Positions 40,537 to 52,254 are shown, numbered from the stretch's first letter. The stretch is 64,000 nt of DNA from Asparagopsis taxiformis (GCA_030407315.1 JALQPE010002610.1:50781-114780), one strand, 5' to 3'. A program made the numbers and translations. Notes: generated by a model from the sequence alone, not told the origin.

Positions 40537-41238
40537 TCACAGCATATCAACAAGGGGAAGCTTCCTGAGCAAAAAGTATATCTCAGCCGCTGCCAAAATT
40601 GACAAGAAAGCGCCCAGTAGAATCTGAAAACAACGTGTGCAACCGCGTCCGCTTGTTGGATCCGCCGATTGAAACCCAACCTCCATGTCGTCTGCCGAGG
40701 ATACATTCGCCGTCGCTACTGCCTGAGAGAAATCACATTCGCGTAGCCATCTGGACACACCTTTCTGCACCAGCACTAACAAACTAAGCGTCAGCAACGC
40801 ATTCACCACTCCGAGTGCGATGCGCTCAATACAATATTGGTCGTTCTCACCAGGACTCCCGCTGTACATTCCCACGAGGAACAGCGCATGTCCCATAACG
40901 GCGAGTACGAATAAAAAGATAAGTAAACATCCTTCCACAGACACAAAGTAGTCAAACAAACCCATGGCGCGCATTCGCAAACGCCAATAGAACCACACGC
41001 CTGCAGTCGTATCCCCATCACATTCCAATCTTCCTGGAAGCGAAAGTTCGTCTAGACAGACTTCGCAAGTCATACGAGCCTCGGAAAGGAGCAGCGGGAA
41101 ATGGGCATCGGCGCGGTATGTTTGCCATCGTTGAAGACAAGTTAAATGAACAGATGCGACACAACGGCAGGGTGTGATGAGCGGTGGGGTCGAGTCGCGG
41201 CAGATGCGACATTCGGCGCCAGGAGATGTTTGGCTCAT
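40537..41238 (-). CDS. RINGv (MARCH-type) membrane E3 ubiquitin ligase
   Basis: A 233-residue protein. Residues 10-60 hold a RING-CH finger: CRICRDSTPPLITPCRC, then H31 and C34 in VHLTCLQRW, and the last pair CEVC, giving C4HC3 ligands with the diagnostic Trp. Four hydrophobic segments follow (about 95-125, 140-165 and 205-225). MARCH-type ligases ubiquitinate membrane proteins and control endocytosis or ER degradation. The end is a short, slightly basic tail. No introns are visible. Confidence 0.9.
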   Translation of the reverse strand: MSQTSPGAECRICRDSTPPLITPCRCVASVHLTCLQRWQTYRADAHFPLLLSEARMTCEVCLDELSLPGRLECDGDTTAGVWFYWRLRMRAMGLFDYFVSVEGCLLIFLFVLAVMGHALFLVGMYSGSPGENDQYCIERIALGVVNALLTLSLLVLVQKGVSRWLRECDFSQAVATANVSSADDMEVGFQSADPTSGRGCTRCFQILLGAFLSILAAAEIYFLLRKLPLVDML

Positions 41239-41714
41239 CTGGTGTTTTCCACAGCTGCAAGTTGTTGAAGCACTTGGGCGAACACAAAACGCGCCAGGAC
41301 GCTTCTTTCAAACTGCCTGCTACAGTAACATTAGCAGAGCATGCGAAAAGGGAGAATGCAATTTGTCATAGATGCCGAGATTTTCCAGATTTTCAAAGGA
41401 ATAGTTGGCTGCGAACAGCTTCTGCTCTGACCAATAAAAATCATGCACGTGTCGATGAATCTCGAGCAGCTTTACTCCATCAACCGCGGACGAGTCCTTC
41501 GGCACCTTCGTGTCGAGGACCCTCACTATAGGCTGTAGCCTACTGCGGTAGCCAACAACACCTTCGTCTCCCGTGTTGTAGCTTCGTTGTCGGCCTAGCT
41601 AACATCCGTCCACTGAGGTACCTCATACCTTCCCAGTGAAATCACGTATTTGTGTTAGCGAATCAGCGACCAAGATCAATCAATACTTCCATACAATCCG
41701 CACGCATATCCAAC
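41239..41714. other. Divergent intergenic region, RINGv / molybdotransferase
   Basis: It contains the upstream sequences of two divergent genes. No TATA box is obvious and no gene is seen. Confidence 0.4.
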
Positions 41715-43099
41715 ATGACCGACGTACCGCGTTCGTCCAAGTACCGCATGGTTTCAGTCGATGAAGCCTACCACGCAATAGCAAACTGCATCAAGCCTCT
41801 CAAGCCTACAACTGTACCTCTCGCCACAGCACGAGGAAATAGACTTGCCACAGATATCATTGCACCATTTACATTTCCGGGGCATCCCACGAGCATGAAG
41901 GATGGTTACGCTTTCGACTATTCAACCGCTCATACTCTTAAATATCTTAAGGTATCGGCAACCGCCCTGGCAGGCCTTGATGCAGCAGTGCAGGCTCTAG
42001 GAGAAGGCGAATGTGCTTACATTACCACCGGTGCCCCAATGCCTCCAGGCACGGATACTGTTGTAATGGTTGAGCACACAAGTCCTGGCCAACAACCAGA
42101 TACTATCGTGGTCAACAAATGGCCCGCGTCTGCCGGAGAAGATGTTCGTGCCATTGGATCAGATATTACTAAAGGCGAAATTGTACTCGAAAAGAATACC
42201 TATCTTGGTGCACCAGAAATAGGAATTCTGGCCACCTTCGGCATGAAGGAAGCTTCCATAGTTCCCGGCCCTGTCATAGGTGTACTCTCTACTGGCGACG
42301 AGTTGATCGATCTTGATATGGTAGCACAGGATTCAGATGATCCAGTTCCATTTGGCAAGATCGTCGATAGCAACCGTCCGATGCTTCATACTGCTGTGAA
42401 AGACACGCTGCCATTTTCGCAGAGTGTTGATTTTAAGATTTTGCGTGATTCAGACGAAGACTTTGAGAATCGTCTCCAGCACTTTGCGGAGAATAGTGAT
42501 ATCCTAATCACGACTGGAGGCGTGTCCATGGGTTCCCACGATCGGGTGAAACCCACGTTGGAGAAGATGGGGGCGGTTGAATTTGGACGTGTCAATATGA
42601 AACCCGGTAAGCCTATGACGTTTGCAGTATTGAGTGAGTACAACAATTCATGTTTCGCGCTGCCGGGAAATCCAGTCAGCGCATTCGTTTGCTTCCATCT
42701 TTATGTCGCGTTTGCAGCCCGGCTGATGGCTGGCTACTCTATTGAAGAAGCTAAGGGAAAGCAAGTTGATGCTGTTCTGAATGAGGACTTGGCGCTTGAC
42801 CCTGTAAGGCCGGAGTTCCAACGTGCTCGTCTTGAGGTAAGTTTGGAGTTTTCAATTGAACAATTGTTATGTACTTATTGAAACCAAGTAGTTGTTAACG
42901 CGGGTAATTTAATTTTCGGTTTATGCAGTGGAAAGGAGAAAGATATATAGCGTACTCCACGGGGATGCAACGAAGTTCGCGACTGATGTCTGCATGCGGT
43001 GCGGACGCTTTTCTAATCTTACCGGCCAAGACAGGGGTGTTGCCAGCGGGTACAGTTGTGAAAGCACTGATGCTCCACTTGCGAAGTATCTCAGCGTGA
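41715..43099 (+). CDS. Molybdopterin molybdotransferase (MoeA / gephyrin-E / CNX1-E type), two exons
   Basis: Exons 41715-42836 and 42929-43099 encode 430 residues. This enzyme inserts molybdate into adenylated molybdopterin. The MoeA pattern is complete: FPGHPTSMKDGYAFDY, GECAYITTGAPMPPGTDTVV, VIGVLSTGDELI, ILITTGGVSMGSHDRVKP, and NMKPGKPMTFAVL followed by ALPGNPVSAFVCFHLY. Exon 2 supplies domain IV, starting WKGERYIAYSTGMQRSSRLM. The start is the ATG at 41715; the frame runs further upstream but has no ATG. No MogA (G domain) is attached, unlike gephyrin and CNX1, so the adenylating partner must be encoded elsewhere. It is the last intact, confidently identified gene before the repeat-rich zone. 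Confidence 0.95.
42837..42928 (+). other. Intron (92 nt) of the molybdotransferase gene
   Basis: Donor GAG|GTAAGT, acceptor TTATGCAG, phase 0. Removing it connects RARLE to WKGERYIAYSTG, as in the family; left in, the frame ends after 14 codons. Confidence 0.93.
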
Positions 43100-43542
43100 T
43101 ATTTGTAACTGTTTCTTGCATGCAGATTATGTAGTTGGTTTCCAGCACTGAGCCGTCGGCTGAGTTTTGGCGGCATGAAATGAGCCATAACAGAATGGCA
43201 AATTCGTATATTGTGGCTGGGCCGCGCGGCTGAGAGGAGGATCGTATCCCAAAAATCTCACGCCAACATCTCAGCTGGAAAAACGGACATTAATGCCTTG
43301 CTGTGCTGGTAAGATAGATAGTGTGTGTACGCATTAGAGATATTTTGGGAAGTAGGGCAGTGTTGCGAGGCTGACAGGGGATGTGACGTGGTGAGATACT
43401 CTATAGAATGGTTCAGTTTCTTTGTCGAAAACTGGAATTGGGGACGGACGAATACAAAGCTGTGGTAAATTCACACAAGCGATCGCGCTGGTCTGAGCTG
43501 GGCTGGATGAATGCAAGGTGGGTGGCAATGTACAGTTGTGTA

Positions 43543-43563
43543 GTGCTGTGCTGTGCTGTGCTG
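43543..43563. repeat. (GTGCT)4 microsatellite
   Basis: Four copies of GTGCT plus one base. Confidence 0.8.
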
Positions 43564-43625
43564 GAGTAGATGGACAGAGGATTGAGGTGTCGGTCGATTG
43601 CGGCGATGAGATCTGTGAAGGTGAT

Positions 43626-43660
43626 TGAGCAGGTGGTCCTCCGGGAGGACCACCTGCTCA
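43626..43660. repeat. 35-nt palindrome with 17-bp perfect arms
   Basis: TGAGCAGGTGGTCCTCC and its exact reverse complement are separated by a single G. Three more pairs beyond one mismatch extend it to about 41 nt. The arms are GC-rich. No transcription unit can be assigned. Confidence 0.9.
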
Positions 43661-45940
43661 GTCATCTCAGCTGGGCAGCGATGTCGAGTTTCGAAGAGTT
43701 TGAATTGCATCGCGTGCCTGACACACGCCTTGACTGTGGATAATGTCCATAGATCCGCCTTGTGGGTGTGATGTCATGTTACGGTGTTACAGGGGGCAGG
43801 GTGGTAGAAATTTCTTGTAGAGCTGTTGTGTGGAAGAACGAATTGTTACAACTGTTGTACAGGGGGACAGATGAACGTGTATAGTATTGTCGAGTTGAAC
43901 GGCAAGGAATGGGACACTCGAATAAGATTTTTGGTGCAGCAACGGGACGATGTGCATCGTTGGGAGGGTTTGTATGGTTGGAGGCAAAGAGGAGAAAGCG
44001 GCGCGTGCGCGGAGCGGTGCGATGCGATGCTATGCGATACGATACGATGGAATCTGCCGAGCCGGAACTCGAGTAGACTGCTGGACAGAGCGATGGGTCT
44101 GGTCTGCAGGGTGACTTGCATCAATTCTCAGCGCCGTGAAATTTGATCACAGTACAGTATGACAAGCCGATTTTGTGGAATTTGATTCAATACATTACAG
44201 TTTTGATTGCATTTTTGTACCGTTGTGATAGACTCTTTGAAACCACAAGTGCTAATGGCTGCCAACATACGGTACATATATTTTGTACCCATGCGCTGCT
44301 CGGTCCATCTGCTGTACATTGCGGCATCTCGATTGGATTGTCCAACCTCCTCAATTTGAAGCTCTACAAAATAAACTGTCTAATAGATAACCGCTCCTTT
44401 CCATTTTGCCTGCACCAGAGATTCGGCCTGATTTCAAATCCAATCTCTGCTCTCGCTTCCCGTCTGCATGCACCTTTCGATTAATTCAAACTCCCGCTTT
44501 GCACCACCCTTCCATGACCTGAATTTACTTCTAGCGTTTTGGGCGTCAAGTCGATAACTTTCACGCAGATTTCGACTATTTACGCCAACCTATGTGAGGT
44601 ACTACACCGATGAACCGCTCGCAAATGGTGTGCATCAAGCGGGGGGAAGCTGCCATAACCAATTACACCGTTCCCCGCCAGCCGCACACTTCACCTCGCC
44701 AATACTTATCCCACATTTCCTATTCAGCCAAACTGATGAGGTACGTGTACCACATAAATTAATCTACTCTCGAGACTGCCTACCGCCAATCTCAAGACCT
44801 AAATAACCCTTACGACGTAAAATCTCAACTCCATTTTCGCTACCCGCTATAATATTGTCAGGATTCGTTCCGCCCATCGTCATCGCAAATGCTATTTGTC
44901 TACAACATGCGTTACATGCTGCGCTTACTCATTGGATATATTCTTATGATCAACAAACTGAGCGGCGTTTCTTACGTGGCTCATCTTAAAACTGTCGGAC
45001 ACAGCTACATCTGGAGCGCAAATTCGAAACTGCGAAATTACTCTTCGTCAACCCACCCACCCACACACGCGCACCATCTGTCCAGAGCTCATATTGCCTT
45101 AGCAGCTGCCATCTGTCCAGCCAGCCTTTCTAGCCGCCCATTCCAAGTCTCTCGATATACCAATCACGAGACTGTTCTATTCACATCTTTTGTTGTACAT
45201 GTGGATAGTCGCTGTAATAGGATGCGCGCACTCCTCACAGCAAATCACTTTCTCTATTTTCTGTACACTCACCTCTGTGTACACGGTACACCTCCTGAAA
45301 CATTTCGCTTTTCCACTTTAGGACTTGTGAATACAAGTCTCAACATTCTCATCCAATAGCATCTCTGCCTCCCGACCTATTATTGTTCTCGACATTTTAT
45401 CAAATCCATTCTACCATTGCTTTTCATAAGAAAACACACCCTAATATCTTACCAGATGTTGTTCGCTGTGTTCCGAATTACTACTGTATATCCACAACGG
45501 TTGGAACCCTTGAAGTAATCCGTTTAGCTTCACTTTTCTTCTTGAGTATACAAGACCAGACAATTGCTCTCCTATCAGTAGTTGATATACCAAAGGTTTT
45601 TTGCCGCAATCACTCCTTCATCTCACGTCAGTCCACCAGGCCCCTGGCAAAGACGAAAAGACTACGAAAGCTTCACCGGAAAAATACGCCTTCCAGCCTA
45701 TCACCGCCGGTCCATGTGTACCGCAAGACTTGCCAGGATTGATAGTGTATCAAGTCTGAAGCTACCGCGTGATTTGAAAAGCAGCCCAACAACTCTTGCT
45801 ATAAATCTGAGAATCTGGGCAGCAGCTTTCTCATCTCCTATCCGCAACACTTCCGTCAACCGTGAAAGCAGCTCTTCTTTCAAGCACTAATAACCTCTAA
45901 TCGACTCCTCTTCTACAGTCGCTTACAAGAAATCTACAAC

Positions 45941-46171
45941 ATGAGTTCAGGAGCAAGTTCTTCACACGGAAGTTCATCCCATCGATCTGGTTTTCTCGCC
46001 GGTGAAACTAATGCTGCCTTTCATGAGGAAATTCAACAGCTACAGAATTCAAGAAGGAACCAAAGCAGCTCAATGAAGCAAGCAGAACGCAGGAAGAATG
46101 CTGATGCGCACTATGCGAAACGTATGCTAGCCGCTGATGCCGCTGGCAAGAAGAAGAAGGAGAAATCTTAG
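45941..46171 (+). CDS. Small hypothetical protein
   Basis: A 76-codon ORF with ATG in a good context (CTACAACATGAG). The product is Ser-rich at the front, has a central amphipathic helix (AFHEEIQQLQNSRRNQ), and ends in a basic tail (GKKKKEKS). I recognise no family. It is preceded by a pyrimidine-rich CTCTTCTACAG that could be a splice acceptor, so it may be the last exon of a larger gene. Coding status is uncertain. Confidence 0.4.
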   Translation: MSSGASSSHGSSSHRSGFLAGETNAAFHEEIQQLQNSRRNQSSSMKQAERRKNADAHYAKRMLAADAAGKKKKEKS

Positions 46172-49100
46172 CAACTATTCGGGCACATACATAGTGTCAA
46201 GGAAGAATGACATGTTGCTTCGTACTGCAACAGAAAGGAAGAATATTCTTCACCACGCCTTCCTCATTCTGTCTTTCCAGAAACGAATGTATTTTAAGCC
46301 GCAAGCGAAAAAGATACCTGCTCTTGCTGATCAGTGTTGCTAAACCTCCAGAAAAGGAACAGTGAAAGAGGCGACGGAAGCTGAAGATATCTCGCGATGG
46401 TTGTATGGAATGCGTCGTGTGTGGCCTCTGGGCTTTAGATATATACAAGAAGAGACCTTCACTTCAATATAATACTGATTAAGTAGTGAAAACTAGAACT
46501 GAGGTACTTTTCATCCAGATTGGCTGTAAATTGTGCATGTTGAACATCATAACTTCTCCGGATGAAGGACCCTGTCAAAAATCTTATATATGCGGGTGAA
46601 AGAAATGGAGAGTGTTCCTGAGAGGTAACAGTGGGTTTCTGAATTCCAAGAGTCGAGAAGCGAACCGTCTGAAAAGTGTGGATTTTGTGAGCAGCGTAGA
46701 AAAGCATGTTCTGAGAACTGAAGCGGATTAGAAAACTCGTCTCGTTGGATCTGCAGTCATACTTGGCGATATGAAATCTTGTGCTGACCTCTCAGGATAG
46801 GAACAGGTGTAGATATTGTCGTAAGGGTGGAGCACATGGTTGACGCTGATATTGTTAGGGTTTGACAAGTGTACGATATTCCAAAGCTATCGTACTCGAC
46901 TTCCATTACCACTCCTGTCCCTCTACTACTGTAGTGAATGTTGTTGGTTCACGATATAATATATGATACAGAACAGGGACGAATCTGAGCTACTGTCGAG
47001 TATGGATGAGTCAGCTGTTATATTGTCATCATCATCATGAGCTGTAAGTTTTCGGCAGGCTGCATGTCTGTACTTTTTTTAGTGCAGCATAAGCGCATTT
47101 GTCTTTTACCGTACAAGTACGCTAGTACTATCGCACTACACCAACGTAACTTTGCTTCAAATACAGGCCGTTTCACAAGTGTGATCCTCCTTTCTCCTTA
47201 CTAAGAAATGCCTTTTTGAGGATGAGAAAGCTTCATCGGCTCGAAACTAGCTGATTGTTTCGTTTGTGTACCGTGAAAATTCTTGAAACGTTTCACGACG
47301 TCTGCATATTGGTTTTCTTACAACGTGTGACCAAAAAACATCGATGTAAGTAGCAAATATAGCGATTCTGATGGAATCGATACACATTCCAGAGAAACGC
47401 TTTGTGAGCATGAAGCAGACAAATGATCTACGAAACTTAAAATAAGAGACACAGGAGAGGTTTACTGACCGTTGAGTACAGAAACCTGCTGTCGTGGCCG
47501 AAAAGATAGATAAAAAGGCTTGGAATGCTGCATACGCTTCCATGCTTCCGTCTTTCGAAGCAACTTGCTGTTTCAAAATATACCACGCGGCTGAGCTGGA
47601 ATGACCAAGACCTGCCGCATGGACATGTGCACTGACTATCGAACAATATGGAAAATTACACAAGTGATGTGGTGATGACTGTGCGACCAAAAGTTGTGGA
47701 GAGAGAAGCATTAATGAGAAATGTTCCAGCAGCAATAAGGAAAGCATTGAGGGACGTTTTGCGAACAAATGATCAGTATGTGCTTTCTGTGGACAGTAAG
47801 AACCCAGCAAGATATGGTGTATTGTACGGTTGGAATATTGCGGTTTTGCGAGATACTCGCTGAAGCTTTGGCATAACGTTTTGGGAGTCTCGTGACTTGC
47901 CAGGGAAAATGATAGTCTTGCAACAGTGGTGGCGGATTTGGATACGAAGAGGCAAATTGATTTGAAGAAATTGTTCAAGTCGTCATATCGAACGAGTACA
48001 GTCCATGTCAAGCGTCTAAATTAGTAGCACCGAAAACAATTATCACCGTCGGGTGCTATCTCGAGGAAGATACTCAGTCCACTTTTGGGCTTGCATGAGG
48101 AGCTGCATATTATTTTCGATACCGTCTTAACCACTCATATTACACGACACAGCATAAAACTACAACCATTCCTATTCAGGACGACATTAGACGCTCATGC
48201 ATGACCTTTCTGGTTTTGCACTTGAAACCAACTTCCTGATATGACATGTCGCAAATACTAATCCACTGTCATGTAATCTTCAACTGTGATTTTGTGTTTT
48301 ACACTGCTCTGTTCTGGCAAGATAATATCACATCATGTTAGTTAGCAATAATATGTTCTTCTTGCACGGTATATATTTATGAGAGCGCGCAATGCGATCT
48401 CTTTCCACATGTCTGGAATCATTCTCACAACATACTGGACATAACGCGTTCTATTTAGGGCATGTAAGGTAGGCTGTCTGAGTACCTCATGCATTGTGCT
48501 TGGGAGGGACCAGAGAAGATCAGTAATAGTACTTGAGCGAGACAATTCTTCTACTCCTTGGAAAGCTTTGTCCGAGTTTTACAATTGTGGTGGCGCACTA
48601 CTCCAACTTCTTACGTGTGGAAAACATCGCTTGATAGTCATGAAGAGCGAGATAAAAGATAACACTTGATCCTTTTTCGACAAATAAGTGATTGGTGCGC
48701 GTAGTGAATTCTAAATCTAATTTTAGCTTGTGGGAATTACAGTTTACAACTTGGTCACTGAGTTCCACGCCTTCTGAGTACCTGTGGAGTTGCGCTAGAG
48801 CTTCAATTATCATATTGCTCAATCATCGATACAATGCGGAAAAGGAAAGACTTCCCAAGTGCATTCATATGGAATGCATGTCTTGGACAATGCCAATAAC
48901 AAGTTGAAACGTGTGACAACAAATATCCCTCTAGACTGGGGATTTGGAGAGGATATCCATGTAATGCATCTCACCCTGAGGTCAAAGTTCATGCAGCAGT
49001 TCCGCAGCCCATCGTTTTAGGCCGAACAGGCTATGCGCCTCATATCTTCTTCGCAAGCTGTGTGTTCGATTCTCACGAACCTCGACTAATCGATAAAATA

Positions 49101-49418
49101 AATCTAAGTCATGGCCTGGTCCCATGCAAAATGTTCTGTCCTAATTATCGTATGACAATTGCTGAATAAAATTTTGGAGTCCGAATTTTACAAAATTTTG
49201 TAATTTCTAGCCCTAGCTTAATCGATGTCGGCGGCAAACACCTTTGAAGTGTCGCGCCGCCACCGGTCTATACAATGTCCGATAGTATGGTATGACGGAA
49301 AGGGGGGAGGGAGAAAATTCTCGGATCTCTCTACTCCTAGTAAACGCAATACTACTTTTCCCTTTTTTTAATTTGTCCCGCCTTCGCGTTGATCCCGCGT
49401 GCGAATAGACACGCCAAC
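46172..49418. other. 3.2 kb AT-rich region without recognised genes
   Basis: It contains no recognisable protein or RNA gene. The longest open frame is described separately (47247-48011, minus). A tRNA-like stretch with A- and B-box words lies near 49013-49086 but does not fold into a full tRNA. Short CAT/ATC repeats occur at 47028-47038. Confidence 0.45.
47247..48011 (-). other. Long open frame of unknown nature
   Basis: 254 codons without a stop in an AT-leaning region, but with no ATG until codon 88. The composition (Ser, Phe, Leu, Cys) is unusual; a helical part reads AAWYILKQQVASKDGSMEAY. On the opposite strand 47648-47863 a 71-codon ATG ORF overlaps it. I cannot decide which strand, if any, is coding. 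Confidence 0.25.
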
Positions 49419-49736
49419 ATGGTACTCTTGTGGAGGGACAAATCTGGTGCCCCTTCGAGCTCCAGCCGCACCTTCCGCGGCGACTCCGACATGAAGTTCT
49501 TCTTCTTCTATGAATACGTCGCAATGGACGGGAAATACCTCGAGGAGAAAGCCTCCGAAATACTGGCTTCCCTTGATGACCCCGCCTTCGACTTCTACTT
49601 CAACACATTCTCCGCAGACGGGGACTTCAAGCCGTCTGCCTCTGATTTAAATACCATCAAAACCGCGTTCCTGGAGCACTTCAAGACTGTAGTGCAATGG
49701 CTTTGTCGATTCGACAACGGGCAGCCTTGGCTGTAA
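49419..49736 (+). CDS. Hypothetical 105-residue protein, possibly a Gag-like fragment
   Basis: ATG-initiated ORF of 105 residues. The helical stretch YLEEKASEILASLDDPAFDF, followed by DLNTIKTAFLEHFK, has the spacing of hydrophobic residues seen in N-terminal Gag regions of LTR retrotransposons, but no motif is decisive. No zinc knuckle, protease or reverse transcriptase follows. It stands at the left border of the repeat-rich block, which would suit a transposon remnant (inference). Confidence 0.35.
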   Translation: MVLLWRDKSGAPSSSSRTFRGDSDMKFFFFYEYVAMDGKYLEEKASEILASLDDPAFDFYFNTFSADGDFKPSASDLNTIKTAFLEHFKTVVQWLCRFDNGQPWL

Positions 49737-50108
49737 TCCGAATTGGTGAGCCACCGCGAGGTGTTCGAGCCCTCCTGTCCCGTTAGTCAGGCTAGAGTCG
49801 AGTGTGGTAGAGAAAAGGAGACTCGTCTGCCTTAGTGTGGGTTGTAAGGCCACAAAGACGATTCGTATATAATCCTGTGGTTACCTGGTGAATATTGGTG
49901 TTGCACCGAACGGATGGTGGTTAAAAAACCCTAAAAGGGGAGAGGACACCAGGCACCATGGACGTGAGTGTCTTTTGTACGAAGAAACGGGCAGATGGAT
50001 GCGTGTAGGGAAAATGGAAGAAGATGGGGGGCCCTGGAGAGTAGGGCGGACACTGGTATAGCGATGCATACAGCGATACGCTGGTACATCGACAGAGGAG
50101 CAGTAGCT

Positions 50109-50650
50109 CGAGAGCAGGGAACCAGGCACCCGAAGATACCTGATAGAAGGGCAAGGGCACCACCAGTGACGCGTGGTATCGGGAAAAGGGAAGCTGATCC
50201 AACAGAGTAACCAGTCAAGGACTGAATCAGAGAGTTACCAAGGTCGGCGCGGTCCGCGCTATAGCCAAAGACGAAGCAGGCTTCCATGAGACTGCAAAAC
50301 GATAGTTGGGAGCACATCAATAACCAAGTCAGATTAGTCGGCGGGGGGGGGGGGTTTGTTTGCTGAACCAGCAAGACGGCCAGGATAGAAAGCTGATAAA
50401 GCGATGAATGGGTTCCAGAAACAGGCCAGAAACTAAAGAAAAAGTCGAAACAGGCTGCAATGAGACTGTGAAACGCAAGTTGGGAGTGGCTCGCAACCAT
50501 ACCTCCGGATGGGCACCAGGAGGCCGAAGACACCTGATTGAGGGGTACGCGCACTACTGGTGACGCGTGGCAGGGGCAATGCTGATACAGCGTCCCGACA
50601 TTGAGAAGCTGAATCAGCGTGTAACAGGTAGAAAATCCGCAGGAGCGGCA
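50109..50650. repeat. Degenerate tandem repeats
   Basis: Similar segments recur: AAGATACCTGATAGAAGGG (about 50134) and AAGACACCTGATTGAGGGG (about 50527), each followed by GTGACGCGTGG; and CAGGCTTCCATGAGACTG (about 50277) and CAGGCTGCAATGAGACTG (about 50451), each followed by AGTTGGGAG. These are two to three diverged copies of one unit. Confidence 0.65.
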
Positions 50651-51442
50651 AACCACCCGAAAGGTGTCCCGAGCCTCAGTAGAGGAGATGGTAGATCAGA
50701 TGAACCTTATAGTGTACCCATTGGGTAGTCTCGTATGAGAGATGGTATCGCTACCCGGATGGGGTTGTGCGATTGGAGTGCTCACGCGAGGTGCGTATGA
50801 ATGGAGCAAGTGACGTAATACGTCGAGCTGTTGGCTAACACTAAGGTCTTCCCGGAGAGGGTTTAACGTTAGGTATGCGAACACTGTTCCAATCGGTCGT
50901 AATTCCACTTGAGTTTACGTTACTGTAGAAACCGAGCCTACTAGCTATTCCAGTGGTGTATTTATACTAAGTCTACTGTAAGCTAGGGTTAGTGGTTAGG
51001 AATAAATATTCAGTTAGTTGACCAACCAGAGCCCAGTTAACGGCACTCGCCTACCCGCGAGGTCATTGCCAGTTAGGCTTACATTGTAATGTACAGCTGA
51101 TCAGCTTGACGTTAAAATTTGCCCCTTGTGGGGTCTTGGACGGGGCCGATGGGCCCGAGTGGGTTATTTACAGCCTTACGCTTGTCCCAATTACAGGAAA
51201 CACGCCTAGTTGGCTGGTGCCTTGTGATTGCCACATCCCGTAAGTGGGTACTGTAGGACCAGCCGGGGTGGCGATCGCTAAGGGAGTTCTAGAATTGCAG
51301 CCGTGTCAGGGCGAGGTGAACCGCAACGCGCTGGTTGAACTTGCGTTTCGCGCGTCGCTCGGTCGCGCTGGCGATCGGGTAGTACAACGGCGGAACGCGT
51401 AGGGAACGATCGCAACACGGGATTCGCGGGCCGGCGCAAGCC

Positions 51443-51463
51443 GTGATCTCAGGGTGAGATCAC
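51443..51463. repeat. 21-nt hairpin, 9-bp perfect arms
   Basis: GTGATCTCA - GGG - TGAGATCAC. It lies within the GC-rich leader-like region upstream of the GC-rich ORF. Confidence 0.7.
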
Positions 51464-51816
51464 CGAGTAAACTCTAGCACAACGCGATCCACACAGGGGT
51501 CGTAAATCCCTGGCCTAGTGGCGTGCGACGCAACGCGCGCTATCGCGGTGCGACGCGGTTCGACGCGGTTCGACGATCGGTTTATGCGCAGCGCGCACGC
51601 GAACGTCGGCGATCGTGAGCAACCCGCACGCAACGTTGTAACGCAATCGGTCCTCGCGATTCGCTAAACGCTTAACTCGGAGCTGCGAAGATGCTGCCTG
51701 TTTATTGGTAGGGTGCGAAGCACAACGACCATTAATTGATAACTACTAAAGGACAGGCTGTCATTGCGTGGCCGGCCGGCGGCCGCTCGCTCGCACGCAA
51801 AAAGGGAAATATTTGC

Positions 51817-51844
51817 AAGTCTTTTTCCCATGGGAAAAAGACTT
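51817..51844. repeat. 28-nt perfect palindrome
   Basis: AAGTCTTTTTCCCA and its exact reverse complement meet without spacer, centred on CCATGG. It lies about 410 bases upstream of the GC-rich ORF. Confidence 0.92.
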
Positions 51845-52254
51845 TCGTCATAAAAAACCAAAAAAGGGGAAATAAAGGAAAATTCGTAGAAATCGCTACA
51901 CGTGGCGCCGGGCTCGCAATCGCACGCGTTCGCGCAGGTGCACCGTAACACGTAATCGGTTCGCCACGCGTATGCTCGCTTACTAACTAACTCAGCGCGG
52001 ATGCACGCGGACTCAACTCGTCGATATCGCTTCAACCTGCATTTGCGTTAGCAACATAAATTGCACCATACTCCCCCCGACTAACATCACAGCGCGTCCC
52101 CGCGCGTCATCTCTCCCTGCATATCCTTTGCCTTTTTCTTCTTCTCTGTCCACTCTTCTCCTTTCGATCCTCTCTCTCTTCTTCTATCCTTCTTCTCTTC
52201 TTCGGTCACTCGCGCTCGCCGTTTCGCTTGTTGTCGCACGCGCTCGCTTCCGTT

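Larger units (their letters stand above)
43100..45940. other. 2.8 kb gene-poor region
   Basis: No recognisable gene. It has short simple repeats (GTGCT units at 43543-43563, GATGC/GATAC units at 44015-44049) and a long palindrome (separate entry). On the minus strand around 45883-45701 a 60-codon open stretch, lacking an ATG, has a helical, protein-like composition (AAAQILRFIARVVGLLF) and might be a single exon or remnant; it could not be linked to anything. Confidence 0.45.
49737..52254. other. 2.5 kb non-coding block with repeats and palindromes
   Basis: It holds degenerate repeats (50109-50650), a run of twelve G (50343-50354), a 21-nt and a 28-nt palindrome (separate entries), and at 52110-52210 a long C/T-rich stretch that looks like the leader of the ORF that starts at 52255. 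No LTR pair with the sequence downstream of 55.4 kb could be recognised. A minus-strand frame of 241 codons (50656-49931) is only the translation of the repeats. Confidence 0.5.

Noticed and set aside
41652..41714. N-terminal extension of the molybdotransferase to 41652
   Set aside because: The codon there is GTG; the first in-frame ATG is at 41715 and fits the family.
43846..44124. 92-codon minus-strand frame near 44 kb
   Set aside because: It coincides with a GATGC/GATAC simple repeat and has no protein-like features.
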